DNA of 6,864 bases from an uncultured Granulosicoccaceae bacterium (GTDB lineage: Bacteria; Pseudomonadota; Gammaproteobacteria; Granulosicoccales; Granulosicoccaceae). This document shows positions 5,826-6,864 of this stretch, piece by piece; position 1 is the first letter of the stretch; every line of letters starts with the position of its first letter. The notes under the pieces were generated by a model, which saw only the letters and a list, made by a program, of their open reading frames with translations, searched no databases and was not told the origin of the DNA. The translations under genes and the position numbers were made by a program. Where the stretch lies: assembly GCA_937951695.1 (NCBI GenBank), contig CALFBL010000381.1, positions 1-6,864 on the forward strand. The letters run 5' to 3'.

Positions 5826-6864
5826 ACCGCTGTCTCGAAGATGCTTGATGACCACACCACGCCGCGGCATCACCTCATCAAAGTGCTTATTCGCCCAGCA
5901 GGCTTCGTGCAAAATGGCGTCGCCATTAACACCCGCGTGCAACAACTCTTCTCGCACCCGCAGCGCCCGACCCTGAGCCAACCGCTGATTGCCATTGTCC
6001 AGCTCGGTTTTGCCGTGTGAACAACCGATAATGCTCACCAGATCCCGATCCGACCGAATAGCGCTAGCAAGTTCCTGTAAATAGCGCTTATTCGCCTCTC
6101 CCATGATCAGCGAGTCATTAGGAAACACCAATATCCGCGAGCTGATCTCGGTGTAGTCCGCGGTTGAGTCTTTAAACAGGGGCTCGTACACGGACGTCCG
6201 CGACTCGTACATGTTCGGTTGCAGTGGATCCCACTCGGAGCTCTCCGCCAAAAGCCGGTTCAGATAAGGCACTTTCAGCTCCGACAGCCCGGTATGACTT
6301 GGATCGGATTCCTCGGCTTCAAACCCGGCGTTGCCCACCGCGGCGTCACCTACCCGCCGGCTGTCTAAGCTTGTGCTATTTGCTGTCGCTCGCGCACTGG
6401 GCCTGGGCGCGGGGCCTGTGCCGACAGATCTCAAGTCGTTGATGTCTATGCCGGCCACCAGCATCTCTGATGCGGGGGCGATCCGATCACCGACGATTTC
6501 GTAGCTCCGCTTTAGGTGCACGTGGCCCACGCTGACGTAGAAGGTATGCAAATTTTGCGGATCAGTAGCTGGAAGGTCGATATCGTAGCTGAGCCTTGGC
6601 AGGTCGGAATTCGGCCCGAGCAAGATGGTGAAGCCGGCTTGACGAAGCCGCTCCATTAGAATCTCGCCATAGCGTGTGCGCGGCAAGGCGGCAGTAAACC
6701 GGGTTCGGCCAGGTACAAAGTCCGGCACCCGCTCGATAACGTTTAAAAAGTCCGCAGCAATGAATTCCGATTTAGAGAAGTTTTCGTTGAACCCCTCCTC
6801 GTCCACCCTTAACTGTCCTTCAGGTTCGAAATCTGAAGCACGTTGAACGGCAGGGCCTGACGAC
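5814..6864 (-). CDS. Envelope protein with OmpA-like C-terminal domain, 5' partial
   Basis: The last ~106 residues resemble the OmpA/MotB peptidoglycan-binding fold: ILVFPNDSLIMGEANKRYLQ, then IIGCSHG in the place of the usual GHTD, then NGNQRLAQGRALRVREEL, which keeps the Asn and the diaminopimelate-binding Arg, and a final RRGVVIKHL strand like NRRVEI. The usual Asp of GHTD is replaced (Cys-Ser-His), so ligand binding may differ. The N-terminal half (AALPRTRYGEILMERLRQAG, LSYDID, FYVSVGHVHLKRSYE) is an alpha/beta region I cannot name, joined by a polar Ala/Ser/Asp-rich linker. GTG at 6806 begins 330 residues, but the frame stays open without a stop to the window edge, so the true start and the expected signal peptide or lipobox probably lie outside. 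It converges on hspQ with no gap. Envelope location is inferred from the domain. Confidence 0.7.
   Translation of the reverse strand, partial: SSGPAVQRASDFEPEGQLRVDEEGFNENFSKSEFIAADFLNVIERVPDFVPGRTRFTAALPRTRYGEILMERLRQAGFTILLGPNSDLPRLSYDIDLPATDPQNLHTFYVSVGHVHLKRSYEIVGDRIAPASEMLVAGIDINDLRSVGTGPAPRPSARATANSTSLDSRRVGDAAVGNAGFEAEESDPSHTGLSELKVPYLNRLLAESSEWDPLQPNMYESRTSVYEPLFKDSTADYTEISSRILVFPNDSLIMGEANKRYLQELASAIRSDRDLVSIIGCSHGKTELDNGNQRLAQGRALRVREELLHAGVNGDAILHEACWANKHFDEVMPRRGVVIKHLRDSGGAS

Overview
The window looks like ordinary chromosomal DNA of a free-living proteobacterium, most likely a gammaproteobacterium. This rests on an hspQ homologue, a YgiQ-type radical SAM protein, a signal-peptide-bearing 5'-nucleotidase and an OmpA-like envelope protein, at moderate GC and high coding density. 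I see no tRNA, rRNA, CRISPR array, insertion sequence or phage gene. A sulfotransferase-like gene is the most accessory-looking gene.

Layout. Bases 1-103 hold no intact gene, but may be the eroded 5' part of ygiQ. Three plus-strand genes follow in tight order: ygiQ without its N-terminal ~220 residues (104-1753), a double-hotdog acyl-CoA thioesterase-like gene (1756-2559) and a sulfotransferase-like gene (2595-3671). The sulfotransferase stop overlaps the start of a 41-codon reading frame (3668-3793) that runs antisense into the next gene. A CD73/UshA-type 5'-nucleotidase lies on the minus strand (3733-5322). It is separated from the divergent hspQ (5487-5813) by a 164-bp intergenic region. 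That region holds a plausible promoter for the nucleotidase and three copies of GGCAGTGA, two of which form a perfect 10-bp inverted repeat. An envelope protein with an OmpA-like C-terminal domain (minus strand, 5814 to the right edge) converges on hspQ with no gap and is cut by the window end.

How the genes may work together. The first three plus-strand genes are close enough to be co-transcribed, but their predicted activities (YgiQ-type radical SAM enzyme, acyl-CoA thioesterase, sulfotransferase) do not form a recognised pathway. The nucleotidase should act outside the inner membrane to release nucleosides and phosphate from nucleotides. HspQ is a small cytosolic stress factor linked to protease function in enterobacteria. 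The OmpA-like protein probably acts at the peptidoglycan.

I found no clear new defence or mobile system. The points most worth checking are the ygiQ 5' end, the repeat array in the divergent intergenic region, the unusual start-codon arrangements in the first gene cluster, the gene-end micro-ORF, and the divergent OmpA-like domain.
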